Shown: positions 34,322-43,884, counted from the first letter of the stretch. The stretch is DNA of 64,000 bases from Actinomadura sp. NBRC 104412 (GCF_030269515.1 NZ_BSTM01000009.1:124001-188000); one strand, 5' to 3'. The notes: generated by a model not told the origin, from the letters alone. Numbers and translations are program-made.

Positions 34322-35649
34322 CCGGCCTCCAGCAGCACACCGCGCGGCGCGCCGTCCAGGTCCACGACCTGGCCTCGCAGCCAGGTCGCCTGGACCGAGC
34401 CGCTGAGCGTGCGTCCCTCGTACGGGGTCACGGGGTTGCGATGCCGCAGCCGCGACGGGTCCACCGTGAAGGACGCGCCGTCGTCGAAGGCCACCAGGTC
34501 GGCGTCCACGCCGACCGCGATGCGTCCCTTGCGGGCGGACAGCCCGGCCAGGGCGGCGGGGCTCTCCGCCATCCAGCGCACGACGTCGCCCAGCCCGAAC
34601 CCGCGCTCCCGCGCAGCCGTCCACACGGCGGGCAGCCCGATCTGGAGGGACGAGACGCCGCCCCAGGCGGTCGCGAAGTCGCCGTGCTTGAGTTCGGGTG
34701 TGCAGGGCGAATGGTCGCTGACGACGCACGAGATGACGCCGTCGGCGAGGCCGCGCCAAAGCCTGTCGCGATTGCGCGCGTCCCGGATGGGAGGGCAGCA
34801 CTTGAACGCGGTCGCGGACGGGCCGGGCACGTCGTCCGCCGACAGGGCCAGGTAGTGCGGGCAGGTCTCGGCGCTGATCTGCAATCCGCGCGCCCGCGCC
34901 TCGGCCAGCGGTTCCAGGCAGTCGGCGGCCGACAGGTGGAGGATGTGCGCGCGCACGCCGGTCTCCTCCACCAGCCGGATCACCCGCTCGACCGCGCGGC
35001 GCTCGGCGTCCGGCGGCCGGGAGGCCAGAAACGCGGCATAGCCGCCGTCGCGCGGATCGGCCAGTGCGGCCGGGTCCTCGGCGTGGACCACGACGAGGCC
35101 GCCGAACACGGCGACCGCCGCGAACGCCTCCCGCAGGCCCGCCTCGTCCAGCGGCGGGAACTCCGGGACCCCCGAATCCGACATGAAGCACTTGAACCCG
35201 GCGACCCCGGCCTCGTGGAGGGCGCACAGCGACGGCGCGTTCCCCGGGATCGCGCCGCCCCAGAACGCCACGTCCACCCGGATCTGGTCGCGTGCCGCGT
35301 CCCGCTTCGCCCACAGCGCCTCCGGCGTGGTCGTCGGCGGCGTGGAGTTGAGCGGCATGTCGACCACCGTAGTCACGCCCCCCGCGGCGGCGGCCCCGGT
35401 CGCGGTGGCGAAGCCCTCCCATTCGGTACGGCCGGGCTCGTTGATGTGGACGTGCGTGTCGACCAGGCCGGGCAGCAGCGCCGTCGCCCCCAGGTCGATC
35501 TCGGTGTCGGCGGCGAGCCGGGCGCCGTGGTCCGCGACGGCCGCGATCCGCCCGTCCCGGATTGCCACGGCGGCGGGCCGCACACCCTCGGGCAGCACCG
35601 CCCGCGACGAGCGGATCACCAGGTCGTGGACGTTCACGCGCTCGCTCAT
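34318..35649 (-). CDS. allB: Allantoinase
   Basis: 443-residue amidohydrolase opening the hydantoin ring of allantoin to allantoate. Metal ligands: DTHVHINEPGR (His-x-His), the carbamylated Lys in FKCFMSDSG, His in VVVHAEDP and ILHLSAADC, and Asp in VVSDHSPCTPE. ATG 35649 overlaps the stop of the molybdenum subunit (ATGA). Confidence 0.93.
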   Translation of the reverse strand: MSERVNVHDLVIRSSRAVLPEGVRPAAVAIRDGRIAAVADHGARLAADTEIDLGATALLPGLVDTHVHINEPGRTEWEGFATATGAAAAGGVTTVVDMPLNSTPPTTTPEALWAKRDAARDQIRVDVAFWGGAIPGNAPSLCALHEAGVAGFKCFMSDSGVPEFPPLDEAGLREAFAAVAVFGGLVVVHAEDPAALADPRDGGYAAFLASRPPDAERRAVERVIRLVEETGVRAHILHLSAADCLEPLAEARARGLQISAETCPHYLALSADDVPGPSATAFKCCPPIRDARNRDRLWRGLADGVISCVVSDHSPCTPELKHGDFATAWGGVSSLQIGLPAVWTAARERGFGLGDVVRWMAESPAALAGLSARKGRIAVGVDADLVAFDDGASFTVDPSRLRHRNPVTPYEGRTLSGSVQATWLRGQVVDLDGAPRGVLLEAG

Positions 35650-38030
35650 GGCGCGCCGCCGAACACGATGTGCTCGGGCCGCACCGGGATGCGCGTGAGG
35701 GGCCTGCCCGTGGCGTCCCGGATGGCCGCCACGATCGCCGGGGCGGACGAGATCGTCGGCGGCTCACCGGCGCCGCGCAGCCCGTAGGGGGCGTTCGGGT
35801 CCGGATATTCCAGGATGTCGAGCCGCATCGGAGGCATGTCGAGGATCGTGGGGATCAGATAGTCGGTGAACGACGGGTTCTGGATCTTCCCGCCCGACAC
35901 CACGATCTCCTCCATCAGCGCCAGCCCGAGCCCCTGGGCCGAACCGCCGTGGATCTGCCCCTCCAGGGCCTGCCGGTTCATGATCCTGCCCACGTCCTGG
36001 ACGGCGGCCAGCTCCACCACCTTGACCAGGCCGAGGTCCACGTCCACGTCCACGACGGCGCGGTGCACGCACAGCGCGAGCTGGACATGGCTGGCGCCCT
36101 GCCCGGTGGCCTCGTCCATCGCCGCGGTCGGCTTGTGGTGGAACTCGCGGGTCTCCTCGATGACCCCGTCGATGGCCCCGTCGATGGTGCCGGCGCCGAG
36201 GATCTCCTCGATGGACGCGACGACGCCCGCGCTCCGTGACACGATCTTGCCGCCGGCGAGTTCGAGATCGCGGTGCCCGAGGTGCCGCCCGGCCAGGTCG
36301 AGCAGCCGCGCCCGCACCGCCTCGCACGCCGCCTTCACCGCGCCACCGGTCATGTAGGACTGGCGCGAGGCCGAGCTGGACCCCGCGTCCCCCACCCGGA
36401 GATCGGCCGGCTGCACGATGACCTTCTCCACGCCCAGTTCGGTACGGGCGATCTGCTCCTGGATCGTGACCAGGCCCTGACCGACCTCCGCCGCCGCGGT
36501 GTGCACCAGCACGGCCGGCTCGCCGCCGATCACCTCGAGCCTGACCCTGGCGGTGGAGAGGTCGTCGAAGCCCTCCGAGAAGCAGATGTTCTTGATGCCG
36601 ATGCCGTAGCCGACGCCGCGCCGCACGCCCTCGCCGTGCGTGGTCTGGGACGCGCCGCCCGGCAGGTCCCGCAGGTCGACATCGCTTCTGGGGGCGGACC
36701 CCCAGACCCCCGGGGCTTCGCCCGAAGGGCGGTCGGAGGTGTCCAGCGGCGGCGGCATCGGGACGCGCTCCACCCGGTCGAGCATCGCGGCCATGGGCGC
36801 CGGGGAGTCGATGACCTGGCCGTTGGCCAGCGCCGAGCCCTGCGAGACGGCGTTGCGGCGGCGCACCTCCAGCGGGCCGATCCCGCAGGCCGCCGCCACC
36901 TTGTCCATCATCGACTCGTAGGCGAAGCACGCCTGGACGGCGCCGAACCCGCGCATCGCCCCGCACGGCGGGTTGTTGGTGTAGACCCCGTACGCGTCGA
37001 TCCGGAGGTTGGGGATCTCGTACGGGCCGACGCCGAGCGAGGCCGCGTTGCCGACGACGGCCGCGGTCGAGGACGTGTACGCGCCGCCGTCCAGGATGAT
37101 CTCCACGTCGGCGTACAGCAGCCGCCCGTCCCCGGTGGCGCCGTACTCGTACCGCAGCAGCGCGGGATGGCGGTGGACGTGCCCGTGGAACGACTCGCGC
37201 CGGTCGTAGGACATCTTGACCGGCCTGCCGGTGCGCAACGCCAGCATGGCGGCGTGGATCTGCATCGACAGGTCCTCGCGCCCGCCGAACGCGCCGCCGA
37301 CCCCGGCCAGCGTCATCCTGACCCTGTCCTCGGGCAGGCCCAGGCACGGGGCGATCTGCTCCAGGTCGCCGTGCAGCCACTGGGTCGAGACGAACAGGTC
37401 GACCCCGCCGTCTTCCGCCGGGACGGCCAGGCCCGACTCGGGGCCGAGGAACGCCTGGTCCTGGATGCCGACCTCGTACTCGCCGCGCACGACGACGGGG
37501 GCGCCCGCCCTGGCGGCGTCCACGTCGCCGACGCGGACGGGCTGGTGCCGCGCGATGCCCCCGAGCGGCTGCACCTTGTGGCCCTCCGGGTCGGCGAGGA
37601 CCGCCCGCGGATCGACGATCGGGGTCCGCACGTCCCAGTCGATGGCGATACGGCCCGCGGCGCGGCGCGCGATCTCGGGGTGGTCGGCGGCGACGAGCGC
37701 GATCGGCTCGCCCTGGTACCTCACCTCACCGGCGGCCAGGACGGGCTGGTCGGGTTCGGCGCCGAGCCCGTACAGCGGGTGGCCGGGCACGTCCTCGTGG
37801 GTCAGGACGGCGTACACCCCGGGCGTGGCCAGCGCCGGGCCGATGTCGATGGACCGGATCGCGGCGCGCGGGTGCGGGCTGCGCAGCGTGGCGCCCCACA
37901 ACATCCCGTCCATCCACAGGTCCGAGGCGTAGGCGAACTCACCGGAGACCTTCAGGGTGCCGTCGGGACGCTGCGGGCTCTCCCCCACTCCACCGCGGGT
38001 GCGGGGCATCACATCGCTCTGGGTGCTCAT
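35646..38030 (-). CDS. Xanthine dehydrogenase family, molybdopterin-binding subunit
   Basis: 794-residue catalytic subunit. Oxidises hypoxanthine/xanthine to urate together with the FAD and 2Fe-2S subunits encoded upstream. Marks: GVGGAFGGRED, NPPCGAMRGFGAVQACFAYE, AAEVGQGLVTIQEQIA and, at the end, GLRGAGEPPTISSAPAIVAAI with the catalytic Glu. ATG 38030 overlaps the deaminase stop. About 20 residues around 435-455 are encoded by an in-frame palindromic insertion (see 36688-36727) absent from typical family members, probably a surface loop. Confidence 0.9.
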   Translation of the reverse strand: MSTQSDVMPRTRGGVGESPQRPDGTLKVSGEFAYASDLWMDGMLWGATLRSPHPRAAIRSIDIGPALATPGVYAVLTHEDVPGHPLYGLGAEPDQPVLAAGEVRYQGEPIALVAADHPEIARRAAGRIAIDWDVRTPIVDPRAVLADPEGHKVQPLGGIARHQPVRVGDVDAARAGAPVVVRGEYEVGIQDQAFLGPESGLAVPAEDGGVDLFVSTQWLHGDLEQIAPCLGLPEDRVRMTLAGVGGAFGGREDLSMQIHAAMLALRTGRPVKMSYDRRESFHGHVHRHPALLRYEYGATGDGRLLYADVEIILDGGAYTSSTAAVVGNAASLGVGPYEIPNLRIDAYGVYTNNPPCGAMRGFGAVQACFAYESMMDKVAAACGIGPLEVRRRNAVSQGSALANGQVIDSPAPMAAMLDRVERVPMPPPLDTSDRPSGEAPGVWGSAPRSDVDLRDLPGGASQTTHGEGVRRGVGYGIGIKNICFSEGFDDLSTARVRLEVIGGEPAVLVHTAAAEVGQGLVTIQEQIARTELGVEKVIVQPADLRVGDAGSSSASRQSYMTGGAVKAACEAVRARLLDLAGRHLGHRDLELAGGKIVSRSAGVVASIEEILGAGTIDGAIDGVIEETREFHHKPTAAMDEATGQGASHVQLALCVHRAVVDVDVDLGLVKVVELAAVQDVGRIMNRQALEGQIHGGSAQGLGLALMEEIVVSGGKIQNPSFTDYLIPTILDMPPMRLDILEYPDPNAPYGLRGAGEPPTISSAPAIVAAIRDATGRPLTRIPVRPEHIVFGGAP
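36688..36727. repeat. Palindromic element inside the xanthine dehydrogenase gene
   Basis: Two adjacent perfect hairpins: CTGGGGG-CGGA-CCCCCAG (36688-36705) and CTTCG-CC-CGAAG (36716-36727). Such paired GC palindromes are usually intergenic in actinobacteria. Here the element keeps the frame and adds a Ser/Gly/Pro-rich segment to the protein. Confidence 0.65.
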
Positions 38031-39370
38031 CGCGCCGCCAGCTCCATGAGACGGCGGTGGGCGGCGGCGCCGCGGCGTCCCGCCTCGTCCTGGGGGACGG
38101 TGACCAGCGTGTCGTCCTCCACCACGGTCCGGCCACCGACCAGGAGCCGTTCGAGCGGGGGCGTCTTGCCGAACGCGAACGCGACCACGGGATCGTCGAT
38201 CGCGTCGTAGAAGCCGCCGAGCCGCCACAGCGCGATGTCGGCCAGCTTGCCGGGCTCCAGCGAGCCGATCTCGTCGTCGCGTCCCAGGCAGCGGGCACCG
38301 CCGAGGGTCGCGATCTCCAGCGCCTCGCGGGCGGTCAGCGCGGCCGGCCCGTACCGGGCCCGTTGCAGGTACATGGCCTGCCGGATCTCGCCCGCCAGCG
38401 GCACCATCTCGGCGGACGCCGACCCGTCCACGCCCAGCCCGACCGGCGCGCCCGCCTCCAGCAGGTGCGCGATGCGCGCGATGCCCGCGCCCAGCCGCGC
38501 GTTGGAGCTGGGGCAGTGCGCGACGCCGGTACGGGTCTCGGCGAGCCGCTTGACGTCGGCGTCGTGCAGGTGGACGCAGTGCGCGAGCCACACGTCCTCA
38601 CCGAGCCACCCGAGTGCGTCCAGGTACTCGACGGGGGTCATGTCGAACTGCTCGCGGGTGTGCTCCTCCTCGTCCAGGGTCTCGGCGAGGTGGGTGTGCA
38701 GGCGGACGCCCTTCTCACGCGCCAGCCGCGCCGACTCGGTGAGCAGGTCGCGGCTGACCGAGAACGGCGAGCACGGCGCGACCGCGACGCGCACCATCGA
38801 GCCGGGCGCGGGGTCGTGGTGGCGGGCGATGGCGTCCTCGGTCTCGGCCAGGATCGTGTCCAGGTCCTCGACGACCTCGTCGGGCGGCAGCCCGCCCTCG
38901 CTGCGGCCCCGGTCCATCGAGCCCCGGCAGGGGTGGAAGCGGATGCCCAGCTCGGCCGCCGCCTCGATCTCGGCCGCGAACAGGTCGCCACGTCCCTTCG
39001 GGAACACGTAGTGGTGGTCGGTGGAGGTGGTGCAGCCCGACTTGGCCAGCCAGCCGAGTCCCGCGCTCGCCGCGCCCCGCACGACCTCGGCGTCCATCTT
39101 CGACCAGGGCTCGTACAGCGTGGTGAGCCAGTCGAACAGGGTGCTGCCGGTGGCCAGGCCCTGGCTCGCCCACTGGTACAGGTGGTGGTGGGTGTTGACG
39201 AGGCCGGGCGTGGCCAGGCAACCGGAGGCGTCGATCCGTTCCCCGTCCCGCACCGGGGCCGGGCCGGGGCCGACCGCGGTGATCCGGTCGTCTTGGACGA
39301 CGATGTGCCCGCCCGGGTGCTCCTCCCCCGAGACGGTCACCACATGGGCGTTCTCGATGATCGTCCTCAT
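38027..39370 (-). CDS. 8-oxoguanine deaminase (amidohydrolase)
   Basis: 447 residues of the amidohydrolase superfamily, 8-oxoguanine/guanine deaminase type, producing urate from 8-oxoguanine or xanthine from guanine. Zn ligands: NTHHHLYQWAS, HTHLAETLDEEEHT (His and Glu), AHCVHLHD and GLGVDGSASAE (Asp). The sequence TSTDHHYVFPKGRGDLF is characteristic of the 8-oxoguanine deaminase group. Lies inside the xanthine dehydrogenase gene set, ATGA-coupled on both sides, so it feeds the same pathway. Confidence 0.88.
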   Translation of the reverse strand: MRTIIENAHVVTVSGEEHPGGHIVVQDDRITAVGPGPAPVRDGERIDASGCLATPGLVNTHHHLYQWASQGLATGSTLFDWLTTLYEPWSKMDAEVVRGAASAGLGWLAKSGCTTSTDHHYVFPKGRGDLFAAEIEAAAELGIRFHPCRGSMDRGRSEGGLPPDEVVEDLDTILAETEDAIARHHDPAPGSMVRVAVAPCSPFSVSRDLLTESARLAREKGVRLHTHLAETLDEEEHTREQFDMTPVEYLDALGWLGEDVWLAHCVHLHDADVKRLAETRTGVAHCPSSNARLGAGIARIAHLLEAGAPVGLGVDGSASAEMVPLAGEIRQAMYLQRARYGPAALTAREALEIATLGGARCLGRDDEIGSLEPGKLADIALWRLGGFYDAIDDPVVAFAFGKTPPLERLLVGGRTVVEDDTLVTVPQDEAGRRGAAAHRRLMELAAR

Positions 39371-39846
39371 GCTCCGCCCCCGTTCCGGCGCCGGGCGGCG
39401 GCCAGGCGCACCGCGTCCAGGATCTTCTCGTAGCCGGTGCAGCGGCACAGGTTCCCGGCGAGGGCCTCGCGGATCTCCGCGTCCGCCGGGTCCGGGACGC
39501 GGTCGAGCAGCGCGTGCGACTGGACGACCAGGCCCGGAGTGCAGAACCCGCACTGCACCGCGCCCGCCTCCACGAACGCCCGCTGGACGGGGTCGAGCCG
39601 GTCGCCGTCCGCGAGCCCCTCGACGGTGCGGACGTCGCGGCCCTCGGCCTGTCCGGCGGCCACCAGGCACGCGCACACGGTGACGCCGTCGAGATAGACC
39701 GTGCAGGACCCGCATTCACCCTGCTCGCAGGCGTTCTTGGAACCCGGCAGCCCCATCCGCTCGCGCAGCACGTACAGCAGGCTCTCCCCCTCCCAAACAT
39801 CGTCGACGGTCTCCTTCGAGCCGTTGACGGTGAACGTGACGCGCAT
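39367..39846 (-). CDS. Xanthine dehydrogenase family, 2Fe-2S subunit
   Basis: 159 residues carrying two [2Fe-2S] clusters: plant-type CEQGECGSCTV...C near residues 40-62, and the second C-GFCTPG / CRCTGY near 100-140. Passes electrons from the molybdenum site to FAD. ATG 39846 shares one base with the stop of the FAD subunit (TGATG). Confidence 0.93.
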   Translation of the reverse strand: MRVTFTVNGSKETVDDVWEGESLLYVLRERMGLPGSKNACEQGECGSCTVYLDGVTVCACLVAAGQAEGRDVRTVEGLADGDRLDPVQRAFVEAGAVQCGFCTPGLVVQSHALLDRVPDPADAEIREALAGNLCRCTGYEKILDAVRLAAARRRNGGGA

Positions 39847-40715
39847 CACGAGGCCTTCCTCCCGGTCGTGTACTCGTCCCATGCCCAGGCGAGGGTGCGG
39901 CGCGCCATCACGGCCAGGGCGTGCTCGCGGTAGCCGGCGGTCCCCCGGACGTCGTCGATGGGGTCGGCGGCCTCCTTCACCAGCTCGCCGAAGCGTTCGG
40001 CGGTCGAGGGCGGGATCGGGGCGCCGCCGTCCCAGTCCAGTTCGGCGGACAGGAACTCCTCGGCGGCGACGGCGCGGCGCGGGGTCGGGGCGGCCGAGCC
40101 GACGCCCGTCCCGGCCCGGCGCTCGCCCGGACGCAGCGCGATCGCGAACGAGCACACCGCGATCACCATCGCGTTCCTGGTGCCGACCTTGGAGAAGTAC
40201 TGCGGGCCGGTGGCGGGGACCGTCCAGAACGCGCGGATCAGCTCGTCCGGCTCCAGCGCGTTCCGCTTCACCCCGGTGAAGAACGCGGACGCGGGGATCA
40301 TCCGGACGCCGCGCCCGGCCGACTCCACCTCGATCTCCGCGTCCCCGGCCAGCAGCGGCGGGTGGGCGTCGCCCGCGGGCGAGGCCGCGCCCAGGTTGCC
40401 GCCGACCGTGCCACGGTTGCGGATCTGCGGGGAACCGACCGTGCGGGACGCCTGCGCCAGCCCCGGCAGCCGGTCGCCCAGCTCCGCGACCAGGCGGGCG
40501 TAGGTGACGCCCGCGCCGATCCGCAGACGGCCGTCCGCGGTGCCGTGCTCGGCCAGCTCCCGGATCCCCGTCAGGTCGAGGAGCGCGCCGGGGCGGCGCT
40601 GGTCGAAGTTGAGCTCCACCATCACGTCGGTGCCGCCCTGGATGGGCAGCGCGTCCGGCCGGGCGGCCTTGGCGGCCAGCGCGTCCTCCCAGGTCAGAGG
40701 GCGCAGGAAGTCCAT
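39846..40715 (-). CDS. Xanthine dehydrogenase family, FAD-binding subunit
   Basis: 289 residues, CO-dehydrogenase flavoprotein type. FAD motifs PIQGGTDVMVELNF (PP-binding) and RNRGTVGGNLGAASPAGDAHPPLL. Completes the three-subunit enzyme with the two genes downstream. ATG 40715 lies 14 bases after the uricase stop. Confidence 0.92.
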   Translation of the reverse strand: MDFLRPLTWEDALAAKAARPDALPIQGGTDVMVELNFDQRRPGALLDLTGIRELAEHGTADGRLRIGAGVTYARLVAELGDRLPGLAQASRTVGSPQIRNRGTVGGNLGAASPAGDAHPPLLAGDAEIEVESAGRGVRMIPASAFFTGVKRNALEPDELIRAFWTVPATGPQYFSKVGTRNAMVIAVCSFAIALRPGERRAGTGVGSAAPTPRRAVAAEEFLSAELDWDGGAPIPPSTAERFGELVKEAADPIDDVRGTAGYREHALAVMARRTLAWAWDEYTTGRKAS

Positions 40716-40728
40716 CTCGTCATCCTCC

Positions 40729-41601
40729 CTACGCCCAGGCCGCCGGGGCGGGCGGCGCGCCGTCGTCCAGGACCGTGCCCTCGATCAGCCCGTACGGGCG
40801 GTCGGCCGCGAAGTACACCTCGTTGTCGTTGTCCATCCCGAACGGGCTCAGATCGACCAGGAAATGGTGCTTGTTGGGCATCGCCAGCCGGATCTCGCAG
40901 ATCCCGGGCTGGGTTTCGAGCACGCGCCGTCCCATCTGGTAGAGGGTCTGCTGGAGGGAGAGGCTGTGCGTCTCGGCGAAGGTCTCCAGCAGGGATGCCC
41001 GCGCTTCTTGGAAGGAGGCCGCGAAGTCGGCCCGCGTCTCCCGGTGCCGCCACCGCGCGGTGACCGCCGTCGCCAGGACGCGGTCACGGGTCGGCTGGAG
41101 CGTGGTGAACTCGTCCTGAAGGAACCCGTGGAACTCGCTGCCCGTCGAGTTGAGCACGACCAGGTCCTTCAGCCCCGACACCACCGACTCGGACCCGCCC
41201 GTCCCGTCGCTGTGGACCAGCGCCGTGCGGACCTCCGTCCCGGACCGGACGAACGAGTGCCCGCTCTCGCCCGGGATCCGCGACCAGCCGTACTCCTCCA
41301 CCTCCACCCGGGCATGGGAGATCGTCGGATGGGCGTCCACGAAATGGCGCGCCAGGAGGAGGGCGAACTCCTCGATCTCCCCGATGCCGTGCTTCGCGGC
41401 GAACGCGTACACGGTGTTCTTCTGCGAGTCGGTCGGCAGCACCGCCGCGTTGTCGCCCGTCAGATGGACCGCGTGCATGTCCCCGGAGAGCGACACCCCC
41501 ACGTTCAGATCCTTGAGGTGATGGGTGGCGCCGTCCCTGGTCACGCGGACGACCCTGGTCTCCGCCTTCCCGTACCGGTTGGGCCCGAGCACGATCGCCA
41601 T
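40729..41601 (-). CDS. Urate oxidase (uricase)
   Basis: 290 residues, cofactor-free uricase. Two T-fold repeats: opening GPNRYGKAETRVVRV with the Lys/Thr dyad region, VLPTDSQKNTVYAFA (Thr near 57-60), FVRSGTEVRTALVHSDGTGG, LVVLNSTGSEFHGFLQDEFTTL and MPNKHHFLVDLSPFG with the catalytic His. Product is 5-hydroxyisourate. Lies six bases after uraD; no HIU hydrolase gene is present in the operon. Confidence 0.94.
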   Translation of the reverse strand: MAIVLGPNRYGKAETRVVRVTRDGATHHLKDLNVGVSLSGDMHAVHLTGDNAAVLPTDSQKNTVYAFAAKHGIGEIEEFALLLARHFVDAHPTISHARVEVEEYGWSRIPGESGHSFVRSGTEVRTALVHSDGTGGSESVVSGLKDLVVLNSTGSEFHGFLQDEFTTLQPTRDRVLATAVTARWRHRETRADFAASFQEARASLLETFAETHSLSLQQTLYQMGRRVLETQPGICEIRLAMPNKHHFLVDLSPFGMDNDNEVYFAADRPYGLIEGTVLDDGAPPAPAAWA

Positions 41602-41606
41602 ACGGC

Positions 41607-42116
41607 TCAGCCCTCCGTTTCCCGTCCGAGCAGCTTGGCCAGCCGCAACTGCACGATCTTCCCCAGTTCTCCGCGTACGACCCCTCGTTCCACCTCGGGC
41701 GGATTGCCGAGCCGCCGCTCCAGCGCGGCGAGCATGTCGGCGGCGCCGAGCCCCGTGGCGCAGATCAGGAACACGTGGCCGAAGCGCTCCTCGTACCGCC
41801 GGTTGCCCTCGGCGAGCGCCGTCCTGACCCGCTCCTCCGCCGCGTCCATCCCGGACTGCTCGCGCCTGGACCAGGACGCCTCGCGTCCCCTGCCCTCCGG
41901 CCGCTCGCCGATCCGCGGATGCGCGCGCAGGGCCGCCTCGACGTCCGCCCAGTCCAGCCCGTCCAACGCCACGGCGGCGGCGTCGCGCAGCGCGGGAAGG
42001 CCCCCGTACGGCCTTCCGCCCGCGACCACCGCCGCCCAGCGCCGCGACGCGCAGCAGGCCAGCAGCGAGTCCTCGGCCGCCGCCGCCGGCAACGCGTTGA
42101 GCTCGTCCAGGGTCAC
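41607..42116 (-). CDS. uraD: OHCU decarboxylase
   Basis: 169 residues. Decarboxylates 2-oxo-4-hydroxy-4-carboxy-5-ureidoimidazoline to (S)-allantoin. Typical features: LNALPAAAAEDSLLACCASRRWA at the start, the catalytic His region AHPRIGER, SGMDAAEE, FGHVFLICATGLGA and the C-terminal RGELGKIVQLRLAKLL. GTG 42116 is preferred to longer starts because GGAGGAGGG lies five bases upstream and family members begin there. First gene of the operon. Confidence 0.92.
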   Translation of the reverse strand: MTLDELNALPAAAAEDSLLACCASRRWAAVVAGGRPYGGLPALRDAAAVALDGLDWADVEAALRAHPRIGERPEGRGREASWSRREQSGMDAAEERVRTALAEGNRRYEERFGHVFLICATGLGAADMLAALERRLGNPPEVERGVVRGELGKIVQLRLAKLLGRETEG

Positions 42117-42203
42117 CGAACCCTCCTCCGCCTCGTGCCAGCAGTACACACAGGCCACCGCGCGCCGGTGAAGCCACAAGACCTCCGAACCGCGCACCCC
42201 CGG

Positions 42204-42213
42204 ACCGGCCGGT
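42204..42213. promoter_or_regulatory. Palindrome between uraD and pucR
   Basis: ACCGGCCGGT, perfect 10-base palindrome 28 bases before the PucR start, in the divergent region that must hold the promoters of both the purine operon and pucR. Suggested operator only. Confidence 0.35.
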
Positions 42214-42241
42214 TTTCGTAGCTTGGTCCAATAGGAGGACC

Positions 42242-43738
42242 ATGAAGCTGCGTGCGCTGCTCGGCATGCCCGAACTGGGGCTGCGGGCGATCACGGGTGA
42301 GGACGCGCTGGACCGCGAGATCCGGTGGGTCGTCACCACCGACCTGCGCGACCCCAGCCGCTACCTCAGCGGGCGCGAGCTGGTGCTGACCGGGCTGGTG
42401 TGGTGGAAGGAGCCCGCCGACTCGGAGGTGTTCGTGCGGGCGCTGGCCGCGTCGGGCGTGTCCGGCCTGGCCGCCTGGGACGTCGAGCGCGGCCGCATCC
42501 CGCCCGACCTGGTGGACGCCTGCCGGCGGCACCGGATCCCGCTGTTCCAGGTCCCCGAGCACGTCGCGTTCGCCACGGTCACCGAGCAGGTGGTGCGGCG
42601 GCTGTCCACGGCGCGGGCCGCCGACCTCGGCGCCGTCCTGGACCGGCACCGCCGTCTGGTCGCCGGTCTCACCGAGGGCGCCGGGCTCGACCCGGTGCTC
42701 GAACTGCTGGGCCGTGACCTGGGCATGCGGTGCTGGGTGCTGACGCCGTCCGGCCGCCTGGTCGCGGGGCCGGAACGCCTCGACGCCGATCCGCCCGGTC
42801 TCGCCCGCGCCTTCCTCACCGCGCCCCGGCTCCCCCACGTGCTGGGCTCGCCGCCCCTCACCCTCCTCCCGGTCGCCCCGGAGACCACGTCGCGGGTCGC
42901 CGACTGGTTCATCGCCTGCGAGGGCGACTGGACCGAATGGCCCGCCGAGCGCCGCGCCCTCACCGACGAGCTGGCCGCGATCGCCGCGCTGGAACGGGCC
43001 CGGCTGGACGACCGCCTCAGCACCGAGGGCCGCCTCGCCCAGGAGCTGATCCGCCTCGTGGCCTCCGGGACCGAGGAGGTCCAGTCCCATCTCAGGCTCA
43101 CCGGCGCCGACCTCGCCGCGCCGTTCACCGCGGTCGTGGCGACGGCCGGGGGCGGGCTGCGCCCCGGCGAGCTGCGCACCGTGCTCGCGGAGATCCTTCC
43201 CGGCCGTCCCCTGCTGGGGCTGCTCGGTGACGAGGCGATCGCGCTCGTCCAGGCCGGGACCGACCTGGCCGGGTCGCTCCGCGCGTCGCTGTCGGCGCTG
43301 GCCCCCGGCCTCACGGAGCTGGCCGTCGGGGTGAGCGACCGCGTCCGCGCGGGCGAGCTACGCGGCGCCGTGGACGAGGCCCGCTACGCCCGCCGCCTGG
43401 CCGCCTCCCGTACCGACCCCGTGTGCGTCGTCGGGCACGACGAACTGGGCACGCACCTCATCCTGCTCGCAAGCGTCCCGGACGACGTGCGGCACATGTT
43501 CACCGAACGCCTGCTCGACCCGCTCCGCGCCTACGACGAGGTCCACAAGGCCGACCTGATCCGGACCCTGGAGGCGTTCCTCCAGCATGACGGCTCGTGG
43601 ACGCGCTGCGCGGAGCATCTCCACCTGCACGTCAACTCGGTCCGCTACCGGATCCAGCGCATCGAGGCCCTGACCGGCCACGACCTGTCCCGCCTGGAAG
43701 ACCGCGTCGACTTCTTCCTGGCCCTCCGCCTCCGCTGA
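42242..43738 (+). CDS. pucR: PucR-family regulator of purine catabolism
   Basis: 498 residues. N-terminal PucR domain (LGMPELGLRAITGEDALDREIRWVVTTDL, then YLSGRELVLTGLVWW), middle GGDEF-like region, C-terminal PucR HTH with LIRTLEAFLQHDGSWTRCAEHLHLHVNSVRYRIQRIEALTGHDL. AGGAGG stands five bases before ATG 42242. Divergent from the purine operon, as in other actinobacteria; probably senses a pathway intermediate such as allantoin. Confidence 0.92.
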   Translation: MKLRALLGMPELGLRAITGEDALDREIRWVVTTDLRDPSRYLSGRELVLTGLVWWKEPADSEVFVRALAASGVSGLAAWDVERGRIPPDLVDACRRHRIPLFQVPEHVAFATVTEQVVRRLSTARAADLGAVLDRHRRLVAGLTEGAGLDPVLELLGRDLGMRCWVLTPSGRLVAGPERLDADPPGLARAFLTAPRLPHVLGSPPLTLLPVAPETTSRVADWFIACEGDWTEWPAERRALTDELAAIAALERARLDDRLSTEGRLAQELIRLVASGTEEVQSHLRLTGADLAAPFTAVVATAGGGLRPGELRTVLAEILPGRPLLGLLGDEAIALVQAGTDLAGSLRASLSALAPGLTELAVGVSDRVRAGELRGAVDEARYARRLAASRTDPVCVVGHDELGTHLILLASVPDDVRHMFTERLLDPLRAYDEVHKADLIRTLEAFLQHDGSWTRCAEHLHLHVNSVRYRIQRIEALTGHDLSRLEDRVDFFLALRLR

Positions 43739-43884
43739 TCACCAAGCGTGTTCCCCTGAGCGCGGACGGGCATCCGGAGCGCTGAAACTATCGGCGAGGT
43801 CATAGGCGGGGGCCGAGGGCGGGCGGACGATCACGGCACCACGCGCCCCGTTCGGGGCGACCCTCCCCGTGAAGTGAGGCTCCC

